Shown here piece by piece: positions 1 through 8,511 of a stretch of 64,000 nucleotides of DNA. The stretch's first letter is position 1. Every line of letters starts with the position of its first letter. Below the pieces are notes generated by a model that was given only the letters and a program-made list of their open reading frames with translations, ran no database searches and was not told where the DNA came from. The translations under genes were made by a program, and so were the position numbers. The stretch is taken from assembly GCF_003480915.1 (NCBI RefSeq), contig NZ_QUKD01000005.1, positions 248,001 to 312,000 on the forward strand, given 5' to 3'. This stretch comes from Parabacteroides sp. TM07-1AC. GTDB lineage: Bacteria; Bacteroidota; Bacteroidia; Bacteroidales; Tannerellaceae.

Positions 1-2167
1 CACGGATTGCCGCCAAAGCCTCCTCTTTCCGATCCAAGCGGATCAGGAACCAACTCTTATAATAATGTAACATCGTCTGATCGGCAACCTGCAAATCGAT
101 GGCCGTCTCAGCCACCTTCAATGCTTCTTCCCAGCAACCTGCCGATGCGTAATCGAGTGCCAGCTCGCTATAATTATGTCCTTCCGGACGCATCAAAGCG
201 ACCAGTGCTTTCAGATCGGAATCGTTCCCGGTTATCAGATACTTTTCAAAGCCGCAACCAAAATTGAAACGGTCGATACGCAACGATTCGTCGATCAACG
301 CAATCGCCTCATCGTTTCGTCCCAAGTGACGAAGAATAATAGCCTTCAAATGACGTCCCCGCAGGTTATGCCAGTTGCGGAGCAGGGATTTATCTATTTC
401 ATAAAGAGCTTCTTCCCACTCTCCTTTTGCGACTGATAATTGGGTGAGAGAATAATAACCGGCATCCTGCCAGGCTGCATTCCAACAGGCTTTATAGAAA
501 AAGTCGTATGCTTCTTCATTCTTTCCCTGATATTTCAGGGAGAGACCCAGGTTGTATAACGGTTCGCCGTCATACGGATTTGGATTCCGCTCGGTCAATG
601 TCTTCACCGCCTGACGCAGATAAGGTTCTGCCTGGGCAAACTGTCCTTTGCGGATCAGCCACAAACCCATTGCATTATTATTGCGTACATCGGTCGGATC
701 GCGGCGGATGGCCTCCCGATAATAATCCGTAGCCGAATAGGTGGCATGGCGATACTGTTCCAGATGCAGACCGGTCAGGTAGAGTTGTTCGGTAGTCCGT
801 ACATATTCCGGATCGAGTGCTGCTTTCGCAGGTTCGGGAACTTCTTTGATCACATCCGGTTCAGGTTCCCATGTCAATACCTGTTTGCCTTTTGCATTAC
901 AGATACAAACCTTCACATCACACAAACTGTCGACAGGAACAAACTCCTCCAGTACATTTTCGGGGGTGATATCACGGGTAATATCGAGACAGGTCTCCCC
1001 TGCTTTTTCGATGGTAATATGCAGCTCCTTCTGTACCGAAGTGGCAAATATCTTTAATAAAGCGCCCTTTCCATCGGGTTCTATGTTCATCAGAAGATCG
1101 GAAGAGGCGTTCTTCACGACACCCAGTTCACGGTAAGGCATGAAGTACTGGGTGAATGTTTTTTCTTCGTAAGGTTGCAGCCAGGTGAAATCAGGCTGGT
1201 TGTCGGTGTAGACACCGGTCATCAGTTCGATATAAGGGCCGTCGGTATCCGTCAGGTTGCGGTCCCAGGCCTGCCCGAAATCACCGTTCCCCCAGGTCCA
1301 CTGCTTTTTACCCGGTGAGATATGATGGTTCGCCACATGCAGGACACCGGCACGGGTATCGTTCTCATAGCCTCCCACAAAGTTATATTTGGAACGGATC
1401 GCCATATAAGAGGTTGGAACCGGGATATTCTTGTAACGGGAAATATCTACGCCTGCCGAATAGTCCATCTTATAATAAGTGCCCGTAGCAATCGGGTAAC
1501 GCGAAACATCCCGTTTTCCATGATCGAAAACGGCGTTTACATCGGCAGGAAATACCGATTGATAGGCATCATTTACGGCAACTGCCGGGTTGGCCCACCA
1601 AAGGAAGGTCTGTGGAACCGGAGTCGGATTATACAATTTCCCCTGTATCTCCAATACTGCACGTCCCGGACGCAAGGTAAAACCTGCCATCCCTTTCTGA
1701 TGGAACATCCGTTCGCGTTCGCTTACCCAAACGATGGCACTTCCATCGGCACAACGTTCGATCGTATAGTCGATCGGCAGGAACGTACTCGGACGGTGAT
1801 GTTGCGGCCAGTTAAACTCGATACCGCCGGAGATCCACGGTCCGGTCAGTCCGACCAAAGCGGGTTTGATAACATGGTTATAGTAGATGAAATGGCGGTT
1901 TTTGATCTTATCGTACGCCATTTGTACCCGTCCGCCCAGCTCGGGAAGGATCATCACTTTTATATATTCGTTTTCCAGCCAGACAGCATGGTAACTCTTT
2001 TCCTCGCAGGTATCCTCTATCTTTTCAACCACCGGATAAGGGTAAACCACACCACTGCTTCCCTGGTAAACACGCTTCTCCAGGAACATCGGATTCTTTT
2101 CAGCTTTGCCAATACCGTAGGTAGGAAGAAGGATATCTTCTTCCCAAACTTTCACATTTTCAGTCAT
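1..2167 (-). CDS. DUF5107 and TPR domain protein (3' end outside window)
   Basis: Open reading frame read from ATG at 2167 down to the left edge with no stop, at least 722 residues, so the C-terminus is missing here. The N-terminal ~330 residues resemble the DUF5107 family: a mutarotase-like beta-sandwich with GGIEFNWPQHHRP near residue 110 and the WTWGNGDFG motif near 300. From about residue 470 the chain becomes helical TPR-like repeats (for example the segments AMGLWLIRKGQFAQAEPYLR and NLGLSLKYQGKNEEAYDFF). No signal peptide is visible, so it is probably cytoplasmic. The downstream MFS gene of the pair lies only 10 bp upstream on the same strand, and an AraC gene is divergent, suggesting a small carbohydrate-uptake operon. 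The DUF5107 family has no settled enzymatic function; a role in sugar handling is inference from its neighbours. Confidence 0.85.
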   Translation of the reverse strand, partial: MTENVKVWEEDILLPTYGIGKAEKNPMFLEKRVYQGSSGVVYPYPVVEKIEDTCEEKSYHAVWLENEYIKVMILPELGGRVQMAYDKIKNRHFIYYNHVIKPALVGLTGPWISGGIEFNWPQHHRPSTFLPIDYTIERCADGSAIVWVSERERMFHQKGMAGFTLRPGRAVLEIQGKLYNPTPVPQTFLWWANPAVAVNDAYQSVFPADVNAVFDHGKRDVSRYPIATGTYYKMDYSAGVDISRYKNIPVPTSYMAIRSKYNFVGGYENDTRAGVLHVANHHISPGKKQWTWGNGDFGQAWDRNLTDTDGPYIELMTGVYTDNQPDFTWLQPYEEKTFTQYFMPYRELGVVKNASSDLLMNIEPDGKGALLKIFATSVQKELHITIEKAGETCLDITRDITPENVLEEFVPVDSLCDVKVCICNAKGKQVLTWEPEPDVIKEVPEPAKAALDPEYVRTTEQLYLTGLHLEQYRHATYSATDYYREAIRRDPTDVRNNNAMGLWLIRKGQFAQAEPYLRQAVKTLTERNPNPYDGEPLYNLGLSLKYQGKNEEAYDFFYKACWNAAWQDAGYYSLTQLSVAKGEWEEALYEIDKSLLRNWHNLRGRHLKAIILRHLGRNDEAIALIDESLRIDRFNFGCGFEKYLITGNDSDLKALVALMRPEGHNYSELALDYASAGCWEEALKVAETAIDLQVADQTMLHYYKSWFLIRLDRKEEALAAIR

Positions 2168-2177
2168 TTCAGTATAT

Positions 2178-3551
2178 TTATTTCGTTAATTCTTTTTCCA
2201 GTTCCTCTAAAGTTTTACCTTTTGTTTCAGGAAGTTTCGCACGGATAAACAGGAATCCGCCCAGACAGATAAGACCATACAGCCAGAAGGTTCCCGAAGC
2301 GCCCACCGCTTCATTCAGTATCGGGAAGGTATAGGTCAACAGGAAACAGGCCACCCAAAGGAAGAAGGTAGAGATCGCCATTGCCATCCCGCGTATCCGT
2401 ACCGGGAATATTTCGGAAAGAACCACCCAAACCACCGGTGCCAGCGACATGGCATAGCAGGCAATAGCCATCACTACCAATAGAAGCATCGGCCAGCCGC
2501 TCATTTCCAGGAAGTAGCAGGTACCTAATACCGCGTAAATAATGGCCAGCCCAACAGAACCGACAAACATCAGGGTACGTCTGCCCCATTTATCCACCGT
2601 ATAGATAGCGACGAAAGTAAAGATCACATTAGTCACCCCTGTCACTACAATATTCATCAAGACATCAGATACGGCATAGCCTGCCTCTGAAAATATCTCA
2701 TGTGCATAATTGAAGATCACATTGATACCACACCACTGCTGGAAGATAGCCAGTACGATCCCGATTACCAATACATTCCGGACTCCTGGCTTCAAGAGTG
2801 CACTCCAGTTTACTTTTTCCTCCTTTTTATCGGTCAATTGGGCTAATTCGTTCAAAGTCTGATCGGCATACTCATCGCCACCGATACGCAGAAGAATGCC
2901 TCGTGCCTGTGTGGTCTTTTGTACGGTTGCCAGCCAGCGAGGACTTTCAGGAATAATAAAAGAAAGGACAAAAAACAATCCTGCCGGAACCAGCTCCGCC
3001 CAGAACATCCAACGCCACGCCCATTCGATACTGTTTGCCGTCAGCGTTTCGCCTCCTTGTGTAAAGTATTCTCCGATCTGCCAGTTTGCCAACTGTGCAA
3101 ACAGGATACCTAATACAATCGTTAACTGATTGAGGGAAACAAATTTTCCACGGACTGAAGCCGGAGCTACCTCAGCGATATATACCGGCGATACGTTCGA
3201 AGCAATCCCGATACCAAACCCACCGATTATACGATAAATAACAAACCAGGTAAAACTGTCGACCGCCCCTGTCCCATAGGCCGACCATACAAAAAGAAAA
3301 GAAGCGATGATCAACATTTTCTTGCGCCCGTATTTATCACTCCATTCGCCGGACAGTAATGCACCCACCAGGCAACCGATCAAAGCACTACTCATAGCCC
3401 ATCCGCGAAGAGCGGCAGAGCCTTCCAACCCAAAGAACGGTTCATAAAATATCTTTGCACCACCGATCACCACCCAGTCGTAACCGAATAGCAATCCTCC
3501 CATGGCAGAGACGAGACAGATAAGTAATAAATAAGCTGTTGTTCGCTTCAT
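2178..3551 (-). CDS. Sugar porter MFS transporter
   Basis: A 457-residue, 12-helix major facilitator of the sugar-porter family (XylE/AraE/GLUT type), expected to be an inner-membrane proton symporter for a monosaccharide. Family marks visible are GGLLFGYDWVVIGG in helix 1, DKYGRKKML in the loop after helix 2, PESPRWL before the central loop, DKWGRRTL after helix 8, and PETKGKTLEELE at the C-terminus. I place the start at the ATG at 3551 (MKRTTAYLLL); the frame is open to a TTG at 3578, but that would add a hydrophilic nonapeptide before helix 1. It is followed after 10 bp by the DUF5107 gene, and the AraC regulator is divergent, so AraC control by the transported sugar is plausible. The exact sugar cannot be read from sequence. 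Confidence 0.9.
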   Translation of the reverse strand: MKRTTAYLLLICLVSAMGGLLFGYDWVVIGGAKIFYEPFFGLEGSAALRGWAMSSALIGCLVGALLSGEWSDKYGRKKMLIIASFLFVWSAYGTGAVDSFTWFVIYRIIGGFGIGIASNVSPVYIAEVAPASVRGKFVSLNQLTIVLGILFAQLANWQIGEYFTQGGETLTANSIEWAWRWMFWAELVPAGLFFVLSFIIPESPRWLATVQKTTQARGILLRIGGDEYADQTLNELAQLTDKKEEKVNWSALLKPGVRNVLVIGIVLAIFQQWCGINVIFNYAHEIFSEAGYAVSDVLMNIVVTGVTNVIFTFVAIYTVDKWGRRTLMFVGSVGLAIIYAVLGTCYFLEMSGWPMLLLVVMAIACYAMSLAPVVWVVLSEIFPVRIRGMAMAISTFFLWVACFLLTYTFPILNEAVGASGTFWLYGLICLGGFLFIRAKLPETKGKTLEELEKELTK

Positions 3552-3650
3552 GACAATAGAATTAAAGTTATGGTGCAAAGAAACGGTCTTTTCTTCAACA
3601 ACGAAATAGATAAAATCAGCTTAAAGATGGACAATATTCCGATTTAATCA

Positions 3651-3658
3651 TATCTTTG
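3651..3658 (+). promoter_or_regulatory. Bacteroidales -7 box (TATCTTTG) for AraC gene
   Basis: TATCTTTG matches the Bacteroidales housekeeping consensus TAnnTTTG and ends 23 bp before the AraC ATG. I see no convincing TTTG -33 element at the usual distance upstream. Confidence 0.5.
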
Positions 3659-3681
3659 CAAATATCTATAAATCTGGTACC

Positions 3682-4569
3682 ATGATCAAACTAAAAGACG
3701 GTTTTAGCGGCGAACGTGCACTTGTGCTTCCCCAATCGGTTGTGCAGGAGATGGAGAAAGATGCTCTTTCATCGATCCTGCATATTACAGACATAGGTTA
3801 TTATCCGAAAGCCCTGCATCATTTCCGGGAACGTACGGAACCGGTCAGCCAGTTCGTTTTCATTTATTGTATAGAAGGAGCCGGCTGGTTTCGCGTCGGC
3901 GAACAGGAATGTACGGTAAGAGCAAATCAATATTTCATACTGCCAGCGGGAGTTCCTCACGCTTACGGTTCGGACGAGAATAATCCCTGGACAATTTACT
4001 GGATACATTTCAAAGGGAAACTAGCCTCTTACTTTGCCGGGCAGGCCAGTCGTCCGATAGAGATCAAACCGAGCGTACAGTCCCGTATCAGTAACCGGAA
4101 CGATCTTTTCGAAGAGATATTCCGCACACTGGAAATGGGATACAGCCATGAGAACCTGTTGTATGCCTGCTCCGCCTTCCATTATTACCTGGGGTCTTTA
4201 CGCTACCTGCAACAATACCGCGAAGCGGCCCGCAACGAATCGGATGCAAATGATATCGTAACAGCGGCCATCCATTATATGAAAGAAAACCTGGAAAAGA
4301 AACTGACATTGGCCGACCTGGCAACTCATATCGGTTACTCACCATCCCATTTCTCTGTTCTGTTCAGTAAACGTACCGGATATGCCCCACTGACTTACTT
4401 CAACCAACTGAAAATACAGCAGGCTTGCCAGCTCCTGGACTTCACGGATATGAAAGTAAACCAAATCTGCTATAAGATAGGGATAGAAGACACCTATTAT
4501 TTCTCCCGATTGTTTAGTAAGGTAATGGGGATGTCACCGCGGGAATATAAGAAACAGAAGAAAGGGTAA
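3682..4569 (+). CDS. AraC-family transcriptional regulator
   Basis: A 295-residue regulator with an N-terminal cupin-like effector domain (about residues 40-120, including the QYFILPAGVPHAYG metal-site-like turn) and a C-terminal double helix-turn-helix (about 195-290). The DNA-binding part has the usual LADLATHIGYSPSHFSVLF first HTH and the family signature ending SRLFSKVMGMSPREYKK. It is divergent from the MFS/DUF5107 genes, with the intervening 130 bp long enough for both promoters, so it most likely activates that operon in response to a sugar. It ends just before the minus-strand GH29 gene and is convergent with it. The inducer is unknown. Confidence 0.92.
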   Translation: MIKLKDGFSGERALVLPQSVVQEMEKDALSSILHITDIGYYPKALHHFRERTEPVSQFVFIYCIEGAGWFRVGEQECTVRANQYFILPAGVPHAYGSDENNPWTIYWIHFKGKLASYFAGQASRPIEIKPSVQSRISNRNDLFEEIFRTLEMGYSHENLLYACSAFHYYLGSLRYLQQYREAARNESDANDIVTAAIHYMKENLEKKLTLADLATHIGYSPSHFSVLFSKRTGYAPLTYFNQLKIQQACQLLDFTDMKVNQICYKIGIEDTYYFSRLFSKVMGMSPREYKKQKKG

Positions 4570-4593
4570 ACAGGCTTTTTCATGTTTAATATG

Positions 4594-4636
4594 AAAAAAC
4601 CAAAATGCCTTCCTTTCAGAGGAAAACATTCTGGTT
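4594..4636 (-). terminator. Intrinsic terminator of the fucosidase end of locus 1
   Basis: Read on the minus strand, AACCAGAATG (4636-4627) pairs with CATTTTGGTT (4607-4598) over 10 bp with one G-T wobble, and is followed directly by a run of T. It lies 15 bp past the GH29 stop. An overlapping AT-rich inverted repeat, GGCTTTTTCAT (4573-4583) with ATGAAAAAACC (4591-4601), could serve the convergent AraC gene. Confidence 0.65.
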
Positions 4637-4650
4637 TTACAATAGTTTAT

Positions 4651-5901
4651 TTATCTGGCCGTCTGATTCTCTTTCTCTTTATCAGTTTGTTGGACGGCTT
4701 TTGTTCTATAATACATATAGTCGTTTGTATTCAAAACAGGAAAACCATTACTTTCAAGATAATCACCCACTTCTTTCAAAGTCACTACATTCTCTTCTAA
4801 AATTGTACCATCCGGACGCGGTCCTATATTCAATAGTAAGTTTGCATTTATCTGAGCACAATAATTAAGCAAGTCTATGACTTCCTCTTTTGACTTTTGC
4901 CTTTGGCGCGGAGAACTATGATAGGCCCAACCCAACGTTTGAATAGGAATATTCAATTCTGCCGGCTTTTCCTTATTACTTTCCCAGGAATGGTCTGCAG
5001 CATCCTGTACCTTTTGAGGAAGACCTGCACTTTTAAATACTGAAGCCAGAGAACCCATTTCCCTTTCACCTGTAATGAAATCCTCATTGCCATTAGCTCC
5101 GGTTTTAAAAACAACCAGTGCATGAGGCTGAATAGCATGGATCATATCATAAATTTCCTGAATATTAAAAAGTTCAGAGTACTGATATACACCACCGACC
5201 GTATCAAACCAAAGCCCTGCAATCGGACCATATTGCGTACATAATTCCATTATCTGTGTTTTTGCAAAATTCAGATAATGTTTAAAGTCCTCGACCTCTT
5301 TAAATTTATAGGCATCAGGGATCTTCTTATAATGAGGACGGGCCGGATTATACATAGAGCTCGGTAAAAAATAAGGATGATGCCAATCTATGCCTATCGA
5401 ATAATAAATAAATAGACCTAATCCGGCTTTTTGGCAGGCAACTGCTAACTCCTTTACGAAATCACGTTGAGCCGGATAGTCCATACTATTATAATCGGTG
5501 GCCTTCGTATCCCATAAAGTATAACCGTCATGATGTTTTGCTACAAATGTTATATATTTCATTTTAGCACTAACAGCCAAATCGACATAATCCTGGGCAT
5601 TAAATCTATCTCCTTTGAACTTCCTGGCAGTCTGTTCATATTCATCATAAGGAATTGTCTCGTTATACATAACCCATTCCCCTTTTCCATACAAAGAAGC
5701 TGGTCCCCAATGGATAAACAGACCAAAACGGGCATCTTTAAACCATGCCAAAGCAGCTTCTTTGGGTGATCTCTCATATTCAGCCTCATACCCTTTCAGA
5801 TAATAAGGAATACTCCTCCACGTCTGTTCCTGCCCAAACAGGTCCAATCCAAGAAGTAAACAAACTATTAATATACTATATCTTTTCATAAGCAAATCCA
5901 T
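4651..5901 (-). CDS. GH29 alpha-L-fucosidase, secreted
   Basis: A 416-residue glycoside hydrolase family 29 enzyme that would release alpha-linked L-fucose from host glycans or fucosylated oligosaccharides. Visible family marks are ARFGLFIHWG (H64, W65, G66), the substrate-site stretch KHHDG (122-126), and GLWFD at about 229-233, whose Asp233 is the expected catalytic nucleophile. GH29 usually adds a C-terminal beta-sandwich; here the protein ends soon after the barrel, so it is a short form. An N-terminal signal peptide (ILIVCLLLGLDLFGQ) predicts export. A second possible start is the ATG at 5889. The gene is last in locus 1, 10 bp after the 828-residue lipoprotein gene, and both follow susCD. 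It is probably cotranscribed with them. Confidence 0.92.
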   Translation of the reverse strand: MDLLMKRYSILIVCLLLGLDLFGQEQTWRSIPYYLKGYEAEYERSPKEAALAWFKDARFGLFIHWGPASLYGKGEWVMYNETIPYDEYEQTARKFKGDRFNAQDYVDLAVSAKMKYITFVAKHHDGYTLWDTKATDYNSMDYPAQRDFVKELAVACQKAGLGLFIYYSIGIDWHHPYFLPSSMYNPARPHYKKIPDAYKFKEVEDFKHYLNFAKTQIMELCTQYGPIAGLWFDTVGGVYQYSELFNIQEIYDMIHAIQPHALVVFKTGANGNEDFITGEREMGSLASVFKSAGLPQKVQDAADHSWESNKEKPAELNIPIQTLGWAYHSSPRQRQKSKEEVIDLLNYCAQINANLLLNIGPRPDGTILEENVVTLKEVGDYLESNGFPVLNTNDYMYYRTKAVQQTDKEKENQTAR

Positions 5902-5911
5902 TTTTACCAGT

Positions 5912-8398
5912 TTATTTATACGTCAACCATGCCGTAGCTTTTGTATCTGCATCAGTAGAAAAACGGATCCAGCGGGCCTGAAATTCTTTAGGGAATTCAT
6001 ACGTCCACTTTTCTCCTGCTTTCACCTTCTGCACAAGATACTCCATCCAATCTCCGTTTCCTGTAGGATCTACCTCAATTGTAAAAGAAATATCACTTGC
6101 CGACTGATGTGATAATGTCAATTCTTTTTTATCATAAAAACCTATCAGATAAGGGTCAGACGGAGTATTCGCCTTTACTTCCGTATCTTTCCACGGACCT
6201 CCTTTACCAACCGGTTTACCCAATTGCCACAGATCATCAATAACTCCTACCCATACAGCAGCTTTACCATCATTGGAAACAATAATATGTTCATTTTCTT
6301 TTCCCTCTTCCGGTTTTACACCTGTGAGAACAAGCATTCCACGATAAGAGGCATAATCATTAATACGATAATTATGAGTTGAGACCGGGCGAATTTTAGC
6401 ATAACCATCTGCATTTTCTGCAGGAAGTTCATAAAATGTTCCCATACAAGAGAATAAATCACGTTCTGTTGCGACTTCACGACAAATACGAAGTTTTCCC
6501 TGATCGGTCAATGATGTATATTCTTCATTTCCTAAAGGTAAGCGCCACCTTCGTCCTAAATCATCCACAACCAACACCGAACTACTTTCTATGGAAACAA
6601 CTTGTTGCGGAATAGCAAATTTAGACCGAATAAAATCAGCTGTTGCAGTATCATCTTTGCGAACCAGTTCCAACTTATCACCCATTTCATAATAACCAGT
6701 TTCTGTAACCTCTCCATCTACAACAGTACTGGCCAATAGTCCTAAAGCCCGACGATTGTCTCCAAGTCCATATAATAAGCCTCCTGTTAAGTCTGTTTCT
6801 GCTACAAAAGCTAAACCTTTATACATGGCCGAAGGCTGTGATGAACGCACATCCGATGTCGTATAAGAGAAACTTGCCGTTGCCAATGTGTTTTTATCTG
6901 CTTTCACACGGATCCATTCTCCTTTATCACCTGCAGAAAACATTACACAAGCGGCTTTACCCGGTTCCACTGTGACAGACTTCAGTTGCTTCCAATCGTT
7001 AGTACCGGTTTCATCCACTTCATAGGTAAACGTTACAGGTTGAACCCCTTCATTCTTAACCCAACCTATACGGTCAGCCCAACCGGCAAACAAAAATGGT
7101 TCGGAGGCTTCATTCGCTTTTACACTTTCTTTCGCCCAAACTGCACCTTCAGCTGTAGCCGGTCCCAATTCATCCGGTTTAGTGAAAGAGGTAAACCACA
7201 GATTGGAATTGGACTGTCCTGGTCCTTCTATATCTCCTTTCGCCTTTCGTTTATTCAGGAACTCTTTTTGAGCAGAATCATCACAACCAAAAACCAGCTG
7301 ATCATTCCAACGGGTAAAATCACCTATCACTTTCAGATAAGCAGAACGAGGTCGGATACCGACATTGTTTTTTGCCGTGAACTGTCCGGGGAAACGCCAA
7401 AACATCCCATGCATCGTCATCAGATAATCCGGGGCAGCCCCTGTCCCTACATTCCGGATACGCGGCCATTCCGTATTCCAACCATGTGCACCGTCATAGC
7501 TATGGCTCGCTTTCGGAAGACGATAAAACGACCAACCATCCTTCGCATCACGAACTCCTAATATCACTGACTTATGATCCCATCCGGTTGCCCATAACGG
7601 ATCCGTTTCCGGATTGGTATTACCATAAATTCCTCCAGGTCCCGTCACTTCCACAAACTGATTCCGACGAACCACTTTCCAGTCTTTTCCATCCCATTCT
7701 GCCAAAACACCGGCTTCCACATCGAACTTCTTCAATGCTTCCTGAGTCCCTTCACCATTGTTGGTAAATAACATAACTCCCTGACCGGAATAAAGTCCTT
7801 TCCCATGTACGCCGGGCAATAAGGCGTTAATTGGACCTGCATCCGTATCACTCTTTTTCTGTTTCTTGTTATTTCCGTCCTGATACAGTTCTTTTACCTC
7901 CAACGTATTGACGTCTACTTCATAAAAACCTTCTTCCATCGTCCCGTAATAGATTTTACCTGCCGGGTCCGTTAGATGACGAGCATTCCCGGTATGACGT
8001 CCCGGCATCGTCTGGTAAGGTATCACGCGGACTTTTCCGGTTTTATCAATGGCATACGGACCGATAAATAATTGATCGCTTTCTTTATGTATCATACGAT
8101 TCGCCGGGGTTCCTCCTATACTCTCGTCACGTACGATCTGCCGAAAATCCGGTGTTACTTCATACAATTTGTCAGATGACCCGTTCGGCAAATGCGGTCC
8201 ATAGGTTATGACCCACAGCCGGTCTACCCAGGGAACAACCGCCCCGGTTCCACACTCTCCTTCATTGTTATAATATGCCAAATGGGGATAAATACCGGAA
8301 ACGGAATCCGGGATTCTCTTAGTTTCTTTCTGCACTGAACAACTCATCACCGATAGTACAGCCATCAGACCTATCGTACTGTTTAATTTCATCTTCAT
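5912..8398 (-). CDS. Large lipoprotein of unknown function with duplicated halves
   Basis: I do not recognise a named family. The 828-residue protein has a lipoprotein signal ending VLSVMSC, so it is probably surface or periplasmic. It appears to consist of two related halves. Each is a propeller-like region followed by a ~100-residue beta-rich module. The two modules, at about residues 415-515 and 725-828, share the pattern VKAN..S.P, FT.EVD.TG..DW and WIR, so they arose by internal duplication. There are many Trp/Gly/Asp turns of the kind seen in beta-propellers (for example GGIYGNTNPETDPLWATGW). Its position between susD and the GH29 gene suggests glycan binding or processing, possibly a new enzyme. 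That is inference; no catalytic motif could be assigned. ATG at 8392 is an alternative start. Confidence 0.8.
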   Translation of the reverse strand: MKMKLNSTIGLMAVLSVMSCSVQKETKRIPDSVSGIYPHLAYYNNEGECGTGAVVPWVDRLWVITYGPHLPNGSSDKLYEVTPDFRQIVRDESIGGTPANRMIHKESDQLFIGPYAIDKTGKVRVIPYQTMPGRHTGNARHLTDPAGKIYYGTMEEGFYEVDVNTLEVKELYQDGNNKKQKKSDTDAGPINALLPGVHGKGLYSGQGVMLFTNNGEGTQEALKKFDVEAGVLAEWDGKDWKVVRRNQFVEVTGPGGIYGNTNPETDPLWATGWDHKSVILGVRDAKDGWSFYRLPKASHSYDGAHGWNTEWPRIRNVGTGAAPDYLMTMHGMFWRFPGQFTAKNNVGIRPRSAYLKVIGDFTRWNDQLVFGCDDSAQKEFLNKRKAKGDIEGPGQSNSNLWFTSFTKPDELGPATAEGAVWAKESVKANEASEPFLFAGWADRIGWVKNEGVQPVTFTYEVDETGTNDWKQLKSVTVEPGKAACVMFSAGDKGEWIRVKADKNTLATASFSYTTSDVRSSQPSAMYKGLAFVAETDLTGGLLYGLGDNRRALGLLASTVVDGEVTETGYYEMGDKLELVRKDDTATADFIRSKFAIPQQVVSIESSSVLVVDDLGRRWRLPLGNEEYTSLTDQGKLRICREVATERDLFSCMGTFYELPAENADGYAKIRPVSTHNYRINDYASYRGMLVLTGVKPEEGKENEHIIVSNDGKAAVWVGVIDDLWQLGKPVGKGGPWKDTEVKANTPSDPYLIGFYDKKELTLSHQSASDISFTIEVDPTGNGDWMEYLVQKVKAGEKWTYEFPKEFQARWIRFSTDADTKATAWLTYK

Positions 8399-8434
8399 CT
8401 TCTTTTTTGATTATTTCTGAAAATAATGTTTATA

Positions 8435-8484
8435 CAGAGGCTCTCCGGTCAGGTTTTCATTTAAAAATCAGAGAAGAGCCTCTG
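8435..8484 (-). promoter_or_regulatory. Hairpin between susD and downstream genes, locus 1
   Basis: CAGAGGCTCT (8435-8444) is perfectly complementary to AGAGCCTCTG (8475-8484), a 10-bp stem with a 30-nt loop in the 113-bp gap after susD. No clean T run follows on the coding strand. A partial terminator or an mRNA-processing/stability hairpin that sets susCD above the downstream genes is inferred; locus 2 has a hairpin in a comparable place. Confidence 0.6.
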
Positions 8485-8511
8485 GTATTTAATAGTGCTA
8501 ACCTAATCTTA

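Noticed and set aside
1322..2248. 308-codon plus-strand open frame
   Set aside because: Antisense to the DUF5107 gene and the end of the MFS gene, whose families are clear; the frame has no recognisable domain.
3551..3578. Longer MFS start at TTG 3578
   Set aside because: It adds nine hydrophilic residues before helix 1, and ATG 3551 gives the usual sugar-porter N-terminus.
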